Source: Plantago ovata (taxonomy: Eukaryota; Streptophyta; Magnoliopsida; Lamiales; Plantaginaceae). From it: a stretch of 64,000 nt of DNA. The first letter of the stretch is position 1; each line of letters opens with the position of its first letter. The translations under genes and the position numbers were made by a program. The stretch is taken from assembly GCA_028274465.1 (NCBI GenBank), contig CM051457.1, forward strand, positions 69,414,496 through 69,478,495, given 5' to 3'. The notes below the pieces were generated by a model. It worked only from the letters and a program-made list of their open reading frames with translations, was not told the DNA's origin and did no database searches. Below, piece after piece: positions 46,129-57,224 of the stretch.

Positions 46129-46271
46129 TCCCCAAACCTATTCGAAAGAATAGGTTGGAGTACAAAATTTACGGAAAAGGAAAAATAAACTCACGATACG
46201 GGAATGAAAAACGAAAAACAAGTCCAATGATGGTGCAACCCCCTCCCCAAACCTATTCGGAAGAATAGGTT
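46129..46271 (-). repeat. Paired hairpins with polypurine-like motifs (element E)
   Basis: Hairpins at 46135-46156 (plus-strand loop GAAA) and 46250-46271 (loop GGAA) share the stem AACCTATTC/GAATAGGTT. Each adjoins TCCCCAAACC (46129-46138, 46244-46253). A fourth copy of that ten-base motif lies at 46724-46733. Confidence 0.8.
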
Positions 46272-46863
46272 ATAAACAAAGGATCACACAACCTCACACT
46301 ACCTCCTTCCTAGGCATTTAGCAATCTCAAAGCATGGTGAAGACTTGTTGCGTCTTAGGTACATAATTACTCGGGAAAACAACCATAAGACCCTAACATG
46401 CAACATCCTATTATAAAGGCCTTCGTGAACTGCAGTAGAGAAAACACCACTAAGTGATGTCGAGACTACCAAGCTTAACTAAGTGCAATACATAAATGTG
46501 ACAAGCCAAGCGAGAAAAACCTCAAACAAATTCATAGAGATGAAGCATACGATTAATGGCATAGTTAGTTGATCTACCCAATAAAAAAGTTCAAAAATTC
46601 GGCAATAAACTCCATATAAATCATGCAAGACTATCCTAGGAAAGCAGTAAACGTGCAAATGCAAAAAATTTCACGAGTTTATCATAAGCAAGATAAGTAT
46701 AGAGATAACCAGCGATAACCTCCTCCCCAAACCTGAACGTCGTCGCTCGTCCCGAACGTCGAAAGTGGATCCAAGGTGAGAGCTAATGCTTGTATAATGA
46801 CCTATAATACTCAATCAAACTCGTGAGATAAAATCTAAAGCGGTAAAGAAAGCGATTAAATCT

Positions 46864-46895
46864 CCGGGTTGCCTCCCGGATAGCGCCATTGTTTA
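46864..46895 (-). promoter_or_regulatory. Conserved post-pol hairpin block (element E)
   Basis: CCGGG-AGGCAA-CCCGG (46864-46879, minus strand) with TTAAACAATGGCGCTA next to it. It lies just after the protease frame ends, which places the missing pol between the two. Confidence 0.7.
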
Positions 46896-46923
46896 AAGTC
46901 TTTGACTCGACTCCTGTCCGCGC

Positions 46924-47670
46924 CTAGCTCTTCTTTTTGCGGGTACTAGACTTCCCCTTCACTGATCTCCTCTTCATGCCACGAACCTGTGAATAAGAAA
47001 GAACATAGGCTGCAAGACCACAGTAGTGAGTAGTGTAAGAATTATCTGGCGGGTCAGGTGGATCAGATATGGCTTGCAACACATGTTGCTTGCCATCCAC
47101 TTCAATAGTGCAAGTTCTTTGGCAGATGTCCATCACGGAGCGTAGCTTAGTCAAGAACGTTCGTCCCAAGAGAATGACATCCCCCGTCCCAGGTGCAGAC
47201 GCCGGCATAACTACAAAATTGGTGTATACAGATGCTTCACCAATCTTGACCAACACATTTTTCACAACGCCTTCGGGTCTCACAAAGGATCCATCCGCCA
47301 GTTGCACAATAGCCCTATGGTCAGATAGTTTTCCAAGGCTACTTTTCTCAAATACATTCAAAGGGAGGACGTTCGAGTAAGATCCCGTGTCTAGTGTGGC
47401 ACGGACATCTTTAAGTTCGCCAATCCCGACCTTAAGATCGAAACTTTGAGGGAGTGGCTCGGGATTCTCTTGCTTCTTTCCACTCTCATCAGTACCAAGG
47501 TCCTTCTCTTCTTCCTTGGCTAGTGGAGGCTCTTCATCCTTGTAACACTCGCACTTAGCAACTTGCTTAATGGTGATTTCCACTGGTTGATCTCCCACCA
47601 AGTTGATCGACATGGACCTCTCAGTGCTGCTATGTAACTTCCCTTGCTCTCTACTAGCTCTAGCTTCCAA
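46924..47670 (-). mobile_element. Protease region of element E
   Basis: Retropepsin-like, with VRATLDTGSYSNVLPLNVFE and VILLGRTFLTKLRSVMDI. It ends in a basic tail (RRSVKGKSSTRKKKS) instead of continuing to RT. Confidence 0.85.
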
Positions 47671-47691
47671 TTGATCCAGACGAGCATTGAT

Positions 47692-48845
47692 CTATGCCGA
47701 ATCCTCCTCGTATCTCTTCAAAAACACTTGGGTGAAATCCACCAATTTCTGTAAATTCTCCAAGAGAGTTGCTGACTTGGATGTAGATGCTTCGTCCTTA
47801 GGAGTAGGATTACTACGGTTTCCCAAGTGAACATCTTCTCGTGCTAGATCTGATCTACACATATGAGCCCCATGCCCATAATTCTTGCACACCCTACATA
47901 CCTCGTTGGAGAGAGAAGTTCCGATTAGGCCACTTAGAGCTTGCCTCATCTTATTGGCGAAACCTTCGAACCTATCGCCACTCACACCATTCACTTCATG
48001 CATTGGAATCTCCTGGTTTAGTGGGGCCTCAGGTTCACGCCTTCTAACCATTGCTCTTGGATCCTTGGATTGAGATCCTTTAGCAAGCCTTTCGAAACAC
48101 GCCCACACATCCTCGGCGGTCTCTTCCCAGATAGTACCACGGCATTCGAAATCTATGTGAGTCCATTGTAGAAGTGCTGGACAAGATCAGAAAGTTCAAA
48201 ACCATGGTGAGGGCACTTGTTCGTGAGATCTTGGAACCTCTCAAACGCGGTGTAGATGGTCTCATCATAGTCCTGCTTGAATCCAGTGATTTGCGCCTTT
48301 AGCGCGGTAGTCAAGGTGTGAGTGAAGTATTTCTCCATGAAAGCTGAAAAAACCTTCTCTCAAGTGTCCAGCGAGCCTGCTGGTAGAGAACTCAACCATG
48401 ACTTGGCTCTGTCGCCAAGTCCCATAGCAAAAACCTTCATCCTCAACTCATCCGTTGTTATTTCAGCTCCGGGTCGTGGGAGTTGGTTGACGAAGTCATC
48501 GATATCGTGCAAGTACCCCATCACATCTTCCCTTGATAAGCCATAGAACCTCGGAAGTTGTTGGAATGCGTGGTTCTTGATCTCCAGATCTCGGGTTGCA
48601 GATGAAAGAACAATCGCCGGTCCCCACATACGATCCTTGGTGGGTTGAACCCATGCCTTCAGTGGTCTAGGTTCTGCCATTCCGTCGATTTCCTTGAAAA
48701 GAATGTGTAGAGATTCAGAGAAATCGGTATCCTCTATTTCCTCTAGTGCGCGCCTTTCAAGTAGTCGCCTTCTTTGGTGGTAGACTCTGTCGATCTCAGC
48801 AATTGAATCAGCAAGCGGTTTTTCTGCAGATCGTGTATGCGGCAT
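47692..48845 (-). mobile_element. gag region of element E
   Basis: It starts MPHTRSAEKPLADSIAEIDR, with the gag domain, a Cys/His cluster (CRVCKNYGHGAHMCRSD) and a short coiled coil. The middle and end differ from B and C more than the start does, which suggests an exchange between subfamilies. A few breaks are present. Confidence 0.85.
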
Positions 48846-48964
48846 ACACTATCTGTAACAGACTAGGAAAGCAGTATCAGAGATTAAAAAGGAAAACTAA
48901 AACAAATAGAATTAGGAATCTAAAGCTGAAAATATAAACAAATTAAACAGAAAAAGGAATATAG

Positions 48965-48982
48965 TCCCCGACAACGGCGCCA
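48965..48982 (-). promoter_or_regulatory. Primer binding site, tRNA-Asp type (element E)
   Basis: The minus strand reads TGGCGCCGTTGTCGGGGA three bases inside the 5' LTR. Confidence 0.9.
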
Positions 48983-48985
48983 ATT

Positions 48986-50276
48986 TGATGAATGCGCGGA
49001 TGTCGTGCTCCGAGCAAATCAAATAAATTTGTTATTTAGCCAAAGGCAATCCACAACTACAACGAAAACCGTAGTGTAGCAGTAGAATGACTCGAATGTC
49101 GTTCTTTCAGGACTATAACTAGCTTTATCAAATCTAATTTAGAATATAAAAACAGCAGACAGATAGCAAAAGGGGTTTCTAGCAGATAATGGAGATTGGT
49201 GATAGTATGATCCTTCAAAGCATAACGGGTCGATAATCATGCATAAATTCCTCGGTCTTGCATGGAGATCCTTGATCAATCTAATGTCCTGTTGCAATTA
49301 TTAAGCACTACGAATATAATGGGTCTGACAAGTCAATCACTATTGTCCTATTGTGTTCCGTAATTATTCAACACTACGAAGATAAACTCGCGTACAGGTC
49401 GACGAGGGTCCAATTGTGCATAATAATTAATACAACATACGAGAATTTAGGCTGTGCCTGATCAACGAAATAAAGCAATAACACGGAGTATAATGCGCGA
49501 TATAGCCATTAGCATTATTATCTTCCCTTCGCTAAGAATTCACATACTACCACCAACGATAAGTTTAGCTACTCATAATAGGCATGCAATCAACAGCAAT
49601 CATAGAAGAAAACATGTTGAAAGATATAAAAAATAAGTAGAATAAACTGTAAGATACAATGTTACCGAAGGTTGTCAATCTTCGGAGAATTGCGATCCTA
49701 CAAGCTCCAATCCGCTATGAAAAAGTGTCCCCTAAGCTACGAACCCCCAGAACAGGCTCTGGGAAATTCCTACCTAAAACTACAGAGAGAGGTGAGAAAG
49801 TAGGTCTGGAAAAGTATGATTTTCGGAGAAAATTGAGCAACTATATATAGGCCTCGAAATACTGTGGGGCGGTTCGCCCCGCACACCGGGCGGTTCGCCC
49901 GGTGTGGGGCGGTTCGCCCCAGAGAGTTTTTCGCGGAATTCCGCGTTTTCGACGCATTTTTGGATTTCTTCCCCTTTTCGGACTCGGTTTCTGACTTCTA
50001 GTGGCCTTCTAACCTCCAGATTCGGCCCCTAGACTCCAAGTCCTATCCGGAAACCTTCAGATACTCCAAATAGGCTTATGGAACACCAATTCCTTGTCAA
50101 CTTCAATATAATTGCCCGGAAATCTTCGATTTTCAACCAAAACCTGTAAAATAAAATCTAACGGGAAACGTGACACTATTCTAATAAAATGCACTAAAAT
50201 ATAGCTAAATTAACATAGAGGATAGCTAAAATAGGTGAAAAAGACTCGAATGAAAGTGTAAAATACACATTCATCA
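48986..50276 (-). repeat. 5' LTR of element E, 1291 bp
   Basis: It pairs with 44016-45327. The GC palindromic array (about 49864-49922) has three units beside the TATA-like CTATATATAG near 49841-49850. Confidence 0.95.
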
Positions 50277-51422
50277 ATCTTCTTCCTCACTTACTTCAGT
50301 GCTAGTGTCTATGCATAAAGCATCAATCTTAGCTTGAAGCTTATTCTTTTCTTCAGCAATCATGGCCTTTTTGAACTTTTTTCTTTTGTCAGCACTCTTG
50401 CCTTTCAACAAGGGACAATTGGCCTTAAAATGACCAGGCTTCTTGCAGTAGACACAGAGATCATTTCCTATTGTTGGTTCTTCATAGGAAGAAGTGGGCT
50501 GAGATTGCTTGTTCAGCGAGCTAGCATCTGTCTTGTATTTGTAGTAGTTGTTGCCAAGATGTTTTTTCAGCTGCTCCTTTGCTTTTCTTCTTTCAAGCTC
50601 TTTGCTGATGAATTTCCTCATGTTTTTAACAGCCAAGGCGCTTTCATCAGCAGGCTCTTTTTCATCCTTCTTTTCAGAAGATGAAACCTTAGTAGCAAGA
50701 GCAATGTTTTGCGATTTTTCAGCAGACACATTTTCTCTTTGCTTTGTCTTATAGTTTACGGTAGCAAGGTGAGAAAACAACTCTGTTGGAGTGATATTAG
50801 GCATTCCTTGATTATAATAGAAGTTTTGAGTGTGGATCCATTCTTGATTCAAACTTCTGATGATGGTTTTCATCTTTTCAAAGCCTGAATAGAAGTTTCC
50901 AGCACCTAAGGCAGCCATTTCACTCACAAGAGTTGTGAACCTGAAATCCAAGTCTTTCAGTGACTCAGCAGTACCTTGATTAAAGTTTTGAAACATTAAC
51001 TTTAGCACTTCGAGTTTGTTTTCCTTGGTTTTGTCAGATCCAGTACACAGATCTTGGACCATCTTCCAAGCTTCCTTAGCAGTCTCTGCACCCCACAGTT
51101 TGCACTGTATGGTGTCAGGAGTAGACAGAATAATGATGTTTCTTGCTTGGCCATCAACACGGAATCTTTTGGCTTCATCTGAAGTCCATTCCTCTCTTGG
51201 TTTTGGTACGACAGTGTCGACCGGTTGTCCTAAGATATTTTCCTTTTCACCATCATCTGTGATCTTGTGATGAAAGCTTCTTTCAAATTTAGTGATATTG
51301 ATTGGTCCATCGTTTATCACAGTCACCATCTCATCACTGATGGCCTCAAGATGTAGCATCATGTTGTTTCGCCATTTTTCATAGTTTTTCAGCTTCAACA
51401 AAGGAGCGTCTCCTGAAGACAT
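50277..51422 (-). mobile_element. gag region of copia 4 (right piece)
   Basis: It starts MSSGDAPLLKLKNYEKWRNN and carries the capsid-like part and the CCHC knuckle (CVYCKKPGHFKANC). It stops in the acidic run at the insertion of element E. The frame is open here. It is more diverged from copia 1, 2 and 3 than they are from each other. Confidence 0.9.
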
Positions 51423-51526
51423 CCTGCAAAATGCAACAAACTACCAACCTTGATCAAGTATGAGTGATTTACGGAAAGCACTTTAAAAAGGGGATATAGG
51501 TTCAGTGCAGAAGGAATGAACCTCCT

Positions 51527-51538
51527 GCTCTGATACCA
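51527..51538 (-). promoter_or_regulatory. Primer binding site, initiator tRNA-Met (copia 4)
   Basis: The minus strand reads TGGTATCAGAGC two bases inside the LTR. Confidence 0.95.
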
Positions 51539-51540
51539 CT

Positions 51541-52811
51541 TGTTGGTCTCTTTAGACAACAAATAGAGACTAGAGGGGGGGTGAATAGTCTCTAAAACTT
51601 TTTCGTCGTCTAAAACTTTCTCAACAAGGAGTTTTTACTTTTCATTAAAGAGCTTATGCTCATGCTTAACACAAATTTCTCAACAAGGTACTTAATACTT
51701 GTTCAGTAGTAAGTTTTACTAATACTTAAATAATCAGAGAGCGGAAGTCTTTTGAAATTAAGTGCTTTTGATAAAACAACTACTCAGCAGGTTTAATCAA
51801 ACCAAGTTAAAACACGTATACTGAGTAAGGGGTTTTAGAAAGAAACTGCAGTAAATAAGATAAAGCTTTGCTGAAGGTAAATGCAATAAGTAAATCACAC
51901 AAACACTTTTATGGTGGTATCTGAGGGTGGCGTAATCCCTCAACTAGTCCACTTTGTCCTTTCTAGGACTGAATTCACTAAGATAGATGATGAGATTGCT
52001 TACAACACCTAATCTACTAGAATTCCAGAAACCAAAACACCCTTGCTTTGTTTCCAACCTAACCAGATAACTATAACCTTGTTATCCACCAAACTTGGGA
52101 CACTTATCATCAAATTCTTGCTTGATTAGTTCCCCTGAATTTCACGCCTGTAAAAGGGTGTTTTATCAGTTACAGAGGTTTTGGGTGAAGATCACTTATG
52201 AGATTATCTTTTCAGCTAATACCAAGCAATATTAAGAAACTCAACTGAATAACTTTTCAGTTATAAGTATATTATTTCTAGGTGTCAAGACTATTTCTTG
52301 TTTAGGAGAAAGAACACTTAACCAATTTCTTAGCTAAAGTTCTACTTCTTCACAAGTATCTTTTGTTTCAAGCTTAAGTCTTGGGTCGGATCTTTAGACA
52401 GTAGTAAACTTAAGAAAGATGTGAGTTTGAGAGCACAAGTGAAATGTAAGATCACGTTGTTGACACTCTTTCTTTCACTGCCTAAGGGTCTCTATTTATA
52501 GTAATTTCTTGGTACCGTTTGAATTTTGAAATTCTAAGCCGGAGCCAGAAAATGTCACTATCTTGCTATGAAGGTACTGTCAGCAGCGTGTTCAACTTTT
52601 TCAGAACGACGTGCTTTTCATTTAATGCTCTTTGACCTTTTTCAATGTTTGAAACTCGGAGCATAAATGTAAGTACTACTTTAGCAAGGTCACATGTAGT
52701 TACTTTAGTACGTTATACCGGCTCAGCAGACTCAAGCTTTTACACTTGTGTTTTCTGCTTTGCTGAAATATGTACTTAACTTAACTTTACTATGTGCCTT
52801 ATATAGATACC
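51541..52811 (-). repeat. 5' LTR of copia 4, interrupted by copia 3
   Basis: It begins at ACCAACA-type terminus 51541 and keeps R/U5 and part of U3. The sequence stops at GATAC, where copia 3 begins. The remainder should lie right of copia 3, outside the window. Confidence 0.9.
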
Positions 52812-52982
52812 TGTTAGGAAACTTGTAATTTTGATGAGCAATTAACCATGCTAAATTAAGGAAAGTCCAGTAACTAGTACTCTTAAGGTCCATAGGAATT
52901 TAGAATTTTAAGGACATTGTAAAAGAGGAACGTTTGCTGAAGACTTAGATTAGATGCTAGATAGGTTTGTTATTTAGCTTAC

Positions 52983-53339
52983 GATGTATTTTATTTTCTG
53001 AAAAGAAAATAACTTATTGAAGCTTTATCTTATGATGTATCTTGTTTTGTGAAAAGAAAATAACCTATTGAAGCTTTAGCTTACGATGTATTTTATTTTC
53101 TGAAAAGAAAATAACTTATTGAAGCTTTAGCTTATGATGTATCTTGTTTTCTGAAAAGAAGATAACCTATTGAAGCTTTAGTTTATGATGTATCTTGTTT
53201 TCTGAAAAGAAAATAACTTATTGAAGCTTTAGCTTATGATGTATCTTGTTTTCTGAAAAGAAAATAACCTATTGAAGCATTTGCTGATGATGTACTTTGT
53301 TTTTACAAACAAACTATTGAAGCATTAAGAACCGCTCAG
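52983..53339 (+). repeat. 51-bp tandem repeat, about seven units, in the U3 of copia 3
   Basis: Units begin with GATGTAT at 52983, 53034, 53085, 53136, 53187, 53238 and 53289. Each contains TTTTCTGAAAAGAAAATAAC and a TTGAAGC motif. Copia 1 has about four degenerate units and copia 2 about two, so the number varies between elements. Confidence 0.9.
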
Positions 53340-53440
53340 AATCTTGAAGATTTTGAAGATCTGAAGACTTGAAGATTTCGAAGAACTGAAGACTTGAAGA
53401 ATTTGAAGATCTGAAGAATAGAAGATTTCTGAAGACTGGT
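53340..53440 (+). repeat. Short purine-rich direct repeats (GAAGAYTTGAAGA type)
   Basis: A run of GAAGATTTGAAGA-like units of about 12-14 bases follows the 51-bp array. It is homologous to the CTTCAAGTCTTCAAGTC run near 590 and 17550. Confidence 0.75.
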
Positions 53441-54689
53441 ATCTACAAAGGCACATGTTGCTCAGAAAGTGGAAACTTCAGCAACATCATTGCATAAGTG
53501 AAAATCTGAAAGACAGAGTAGTTTGTGCTTGCTGAAACTGAGACTGACCACTTGCTGATGGAACATATGTGACCTCTTGCTGAAAGTACTTACATTTGCG
53601 CTCCATTGTTACTGTTTGAATTCTATTCAAATATGCATTAAATGCAAAGCTTGCACGCGAAGGACATGAAGACTAGAAGACAAACAAGGACGCTGCTGAA
53701 AGTACAAAAGCAAGATAGTGACATGTTAAGGAACAAAAGCCTTAGGATTTGAAATTCAAACGGCTCCTTACTTGCACTATAAATAGAGGTCATCCGACGA
53801 AGAGTTGAAGTGTGTCAACAACGTGATCAAACTCTCACTTGTGCTTAAACTCACATACCCTTCAATACTCTTTACTGCCATTGATCCATTCCAAGACTTA
53901 AAGGTTGAGAAAGCTACTTGTGAAGAAGTAGAGTTTACACTACTAAGAAATTAGTTAAGTGTTCTTTCTTTCTTTTGAACAAGAACGAGTCTTGACACCA
54001 GAAACAATCTAACTTGTCTACTACAAAGTATTCAAAGTTGTGTTTCTTAGATTACTTGTTGTAACTGAATAAGTTATAATTAAGTTATCTCATCCCGAAC
54101 CTCTCTAACTGAAAATGCACCCTTTCAGGCGTGATATTCAGGGGGAACTTAATCGAGCATAGTTTTGCTGATTAAAAGTACCAAGTTTGGTGGAGAACAA
54201 GGTTGCATTCTCTAGATTAGGTTGGAAATGAAGCAAGTGTGCTTTGGTTTCTGTTTGAATCGCTCTAGATAGGATTTGTAAGGAACCTCAATCATATCTT
54301 AGTGGATTCAGTCCTAGAAAGGACAAAGTGGATTAGTTGAGAGATTACGCCACTCTCAGATACCACTATAAAAGTACTTGTGTGATTACTTACTGTATTT
54401 AGTTTTCAGCAAATTATATCTGTCTGTACACTGTCACTCACATCATTTGTTGAAACCTTTATTTACTGAAAAAGTACTTATTATATCAAAGACTTCCGCT
54501 CTCTGATTTTAAGTATCAGCAAACCAAGTTACTACAAAGTATCTTGCACTTCCTGAGAAAGTTAAGTATCAGCAAACTCATTACTGAAAAGTAATAAGCA
54601 CTTGCTAAGAAAGTTTTAAACGACGAAAGTTTGAAAAGACTATTCACCCCCCCTCTAGTCTTTTCTTGTTATTTAAAGGGACCAACAAG

Positions 54690-54701
54690 TGGTATCAGAG
54701 C
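54690..54701 (+). promoter_or_regulatory. Primer binding site, initiator tRNA-Met (copia 3)
   Basis: TGGTATCAGAGC lies two bases after the LTR end. Confidence 0.96.
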
Positions 54702-54800
54702 TGGAGGTTCTTTAACCTTAAACACTGAACCTAGATCTCCTTAGGTGCTTTCCATAAATCACTCTCACTTGATCAGTTTGGTAGTGCTTTGCTGACAGGA

Positions 54801-57219
54801 TGTCTTTAGGAGATGCTCCCTTGTTGAAGCTGGAAAATTACGAAAAATGACGAAACAACATGATGTTACATCTTGAGGCCATTAGTGATGAGATGGTCAC
54901 CGTCATTAATGATGGACCTATCAAGATCACTAAGGTTGAAAGGAGTTTCCCTCACAAGACCACTGAAGCTGGAAAGGAAACTATCTTAGGCGAACCATCA
55001 GATACGGTTGTGCCAAAACCAAGAGAGGAATGGAGTTCTGACGAAGCTAAGAGATTCCGTCTTGATGGCCAAGCAAGAAACATCATCATTCGATCAACTC
55101 CGGATACCATATAGTGCAAACTGTGGGGTGCTAAGACTGCAAAGGAAGCTTGGAAAATGGTTCAAGATCTTTGTGCTGGATCTGACAAAACCAAGGAAAA
55201 CAAACTTGAAGTACTTAAATTAAAGTTTCAAAACTTTAAGCAAGGTACAAACGAGTAACTGGAAGACTTGGATTTCAGATTCACAACTCTTGTTAGTGAA
55301 ATGGCAGCCTTGGGTGTTGGGAATCTTTACTCAGATTCTGAGAAGGTGAAAACCATCATCAGAAGTCTGAATCAAGAATGGATCCACACTCAGAATTTCT
55401 ATTACAATCAAGGAATGCAAGACATTATACCAACAGAGTTGTTCTCTCATCTTGCTACTGTCAACTATGAGACAAAGCAAAGAGAAAATGTGTTTGCTGA
55501 AAAATCGCAAAACATTGCTCTTGCTGCCAAGCCGTCATCTTCTGAAAAGAAGAATGATAAAGAGCCTGCTGATGAAAACGCTTTGGTTGTTAAAAACATG
55601 AAGAAATTCATCAGTAAGGAATTTGAAAGGCGAAAAGCAAAAAGAAGCTGAAAAAGCATCTTGGTAACAATTACCATAAGTACAAGAATGAGACTGGCTC
55701 GCTGAACAAGAATGCTCAGCAAGCAACCTCATCAGAAGAACCAGCAGTTGGAAATGATCTATGCTTTTACTGCAAGAAGCCTGGACACTTCAAAGCTAAT
55801 TGCCCTTTGCTGAAAGGCAAATCTGCTGAAAAGAAGAAGAAGTTCAAAAGAGCTTTTATTGCTGAAGAAAAGAAGAAGCTTCAAGCAAAAATCGATGCAT
55901 TGTGTATTGATACTAGCTCCGAAGACAGTGAGGATGAAAGTTCAGACACTGACGATGAAGAAGCCACTCTAGACGTGGAAATTGGCAAAGAAGTTTGTGG
56001 AATAGCTATGGAAGCTTATCCAGATGTGTCAAACTACGAATTCTGCCTCATGGCCGGTCAGGTAAACAACCCTACCTCTGACTCAGACTCTGAAAGTGAA
56101 GACGAGATTGACCTTGACAAGATTCAAGGAGAAATCGAAAGATTTGAGAAAACTCTGAGCAAACAGCAAGAGAAACTACAGATTGCTGAAACTCTGACCA
56201 AGCAGACTACTGAAAAGTATGTCTTGCTGAAGGAAGAGACGGAAGAAAAAGATGCTGAAATAAGGCGTCTTAAGAAGTTGATTGCTGAAGCTACAGAGAA
56301 GAATTCTCAAATGGCATTAGAATTGGAAGAATATCAGTCCTCAATTCTAAAGTTACTTGCTGAAATCCAAGAGATGAAAAAGATGAAAATCAATTTCAAA
56401 TCTTATGCTGACGCAAGTAATACGCTAACTGAACTAAAGTCTTATTTGAGAGATCCATCTCAGAAAGAAGGTTTAGGAGCAACGTATGAAGGTGATGACG
56501 TAGAAATCTTGAGTAAAGATAAATCGCCAATTTCCTTTGTACGTGCTACTGATAGTGGTCTACCAGAACTCTATCAGTTTGGTCAATCTAAGGTTGCTGA
56601 AACATGCAATCAAGTACCTATGACCATAAAGCCCGCTGTTGCCACTCAAAGTAACAAGACTTTAAAAGGAAAACAGGTTGCTGAGAAGCAAACTGGAAAG
56701 AAGAAGGATGTCGTGAAGCATTCCGCCAAACAAGTTGCTGAAAAGCAAGTTGTTAAGTCTAAAGGCAAGATTACTAAAAGTAATCAGAAGACCCTTGCTG
56801 ACAAACCTGAATCAAGTAAGGTTGCTGACACGAAAGCTCAGCATTCTCCGAAAAGTGGACTCGGTTTCAAAACCAAGCAAAGTCAACTTTTTCATGAGTA
56901 TAAGCAAAGTCAGCAAAGATACTTCAAAGATATGAAGAAAATCAAGCCTAAGAGTTCTGAAAAGACTCTTAATTCTAGGGCTAGAAGGAACCTTGCTAGA
57001 AAAGAACTTACTGAAAAGTATGTTCAGCAAAAAGGTCAACAGAACAAGACACCACATCAGAAAGTGGATTTGACCAGTACAAGTCAAAAGTCTTTCAGCT
57101 CAAAACCTCCTAGTTCCTCAGCAAGTAGAAAACAAGTCAAAGTTGAAAAACTTAAGACTTGGGTTTCCACTGGACGCATTCTTGAACATGTTAATGGACA
57201 TCCATTATTGGATAATTAA
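54801..57219 (+). mobile_element. gag region of copia 3
   Basis: It starts MSLGDAPLLKLENYEK. The same parts as copia 1 are present: capsid-like domain, CCHC knuckle, acidic run, coiled coil and basic Lys/Gln tail ending in LEHVNGHPLLDN. A few breaks lie in the first half; the second half is open. Confidence 0.9.
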
Positions 57220-57224
57220 CTTGT

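Larger units (their letters stand above)
44016..50276 (-). mobile_element. Athila-type non-autonomous Gypsy element E, both LTRs present, 6261 bp
   Basis: LTRs at 44016-45327 (3') and 48986-50276 (5') flank only about 3.66 kb of interior: a primer site, gag, protease, the conserved post-pol hairpin, a structured 3' region and a polypurine tract. There is no RT, RNase H, integrase or post-pol gene. The ends have an ATCTT duplication in copia 4 gag. The LTRs differ by roughly two percent by eye, suggesting an insertion about a million years old or less. It is structurally complete for a non-autonomous element, with a few breaks in coding parts. Confidence 0.93.
50277..52811 (-). mobile_element. 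Copia element, probable SIRE/Maximus (copia 4), 5' piece
   Basis: It keeps part of the 5' LTR, the primer site and the first two thirds of gag. The gag continues at 43841-44015. The rest of the element is not in the window on the left, and the outer part of the LTR lies beyond copia 3 on the right. It is the oldest layer of the nest, since elements E, copia 2 and copia 3 all lie inside it. It is broken. Confidence 0.9.
52812..54687 (+). repeat. 5' LTR of copia 3, 1876 bp
   Basis: It starts TGTTAGGAAACTTG and ends GGGACCAACA. TATA-like CTATAAATAG lies at about 53777-53786. It is longer than the other Copia LTRs because of the repeat at 52983-53339. Confidence 0.95.
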
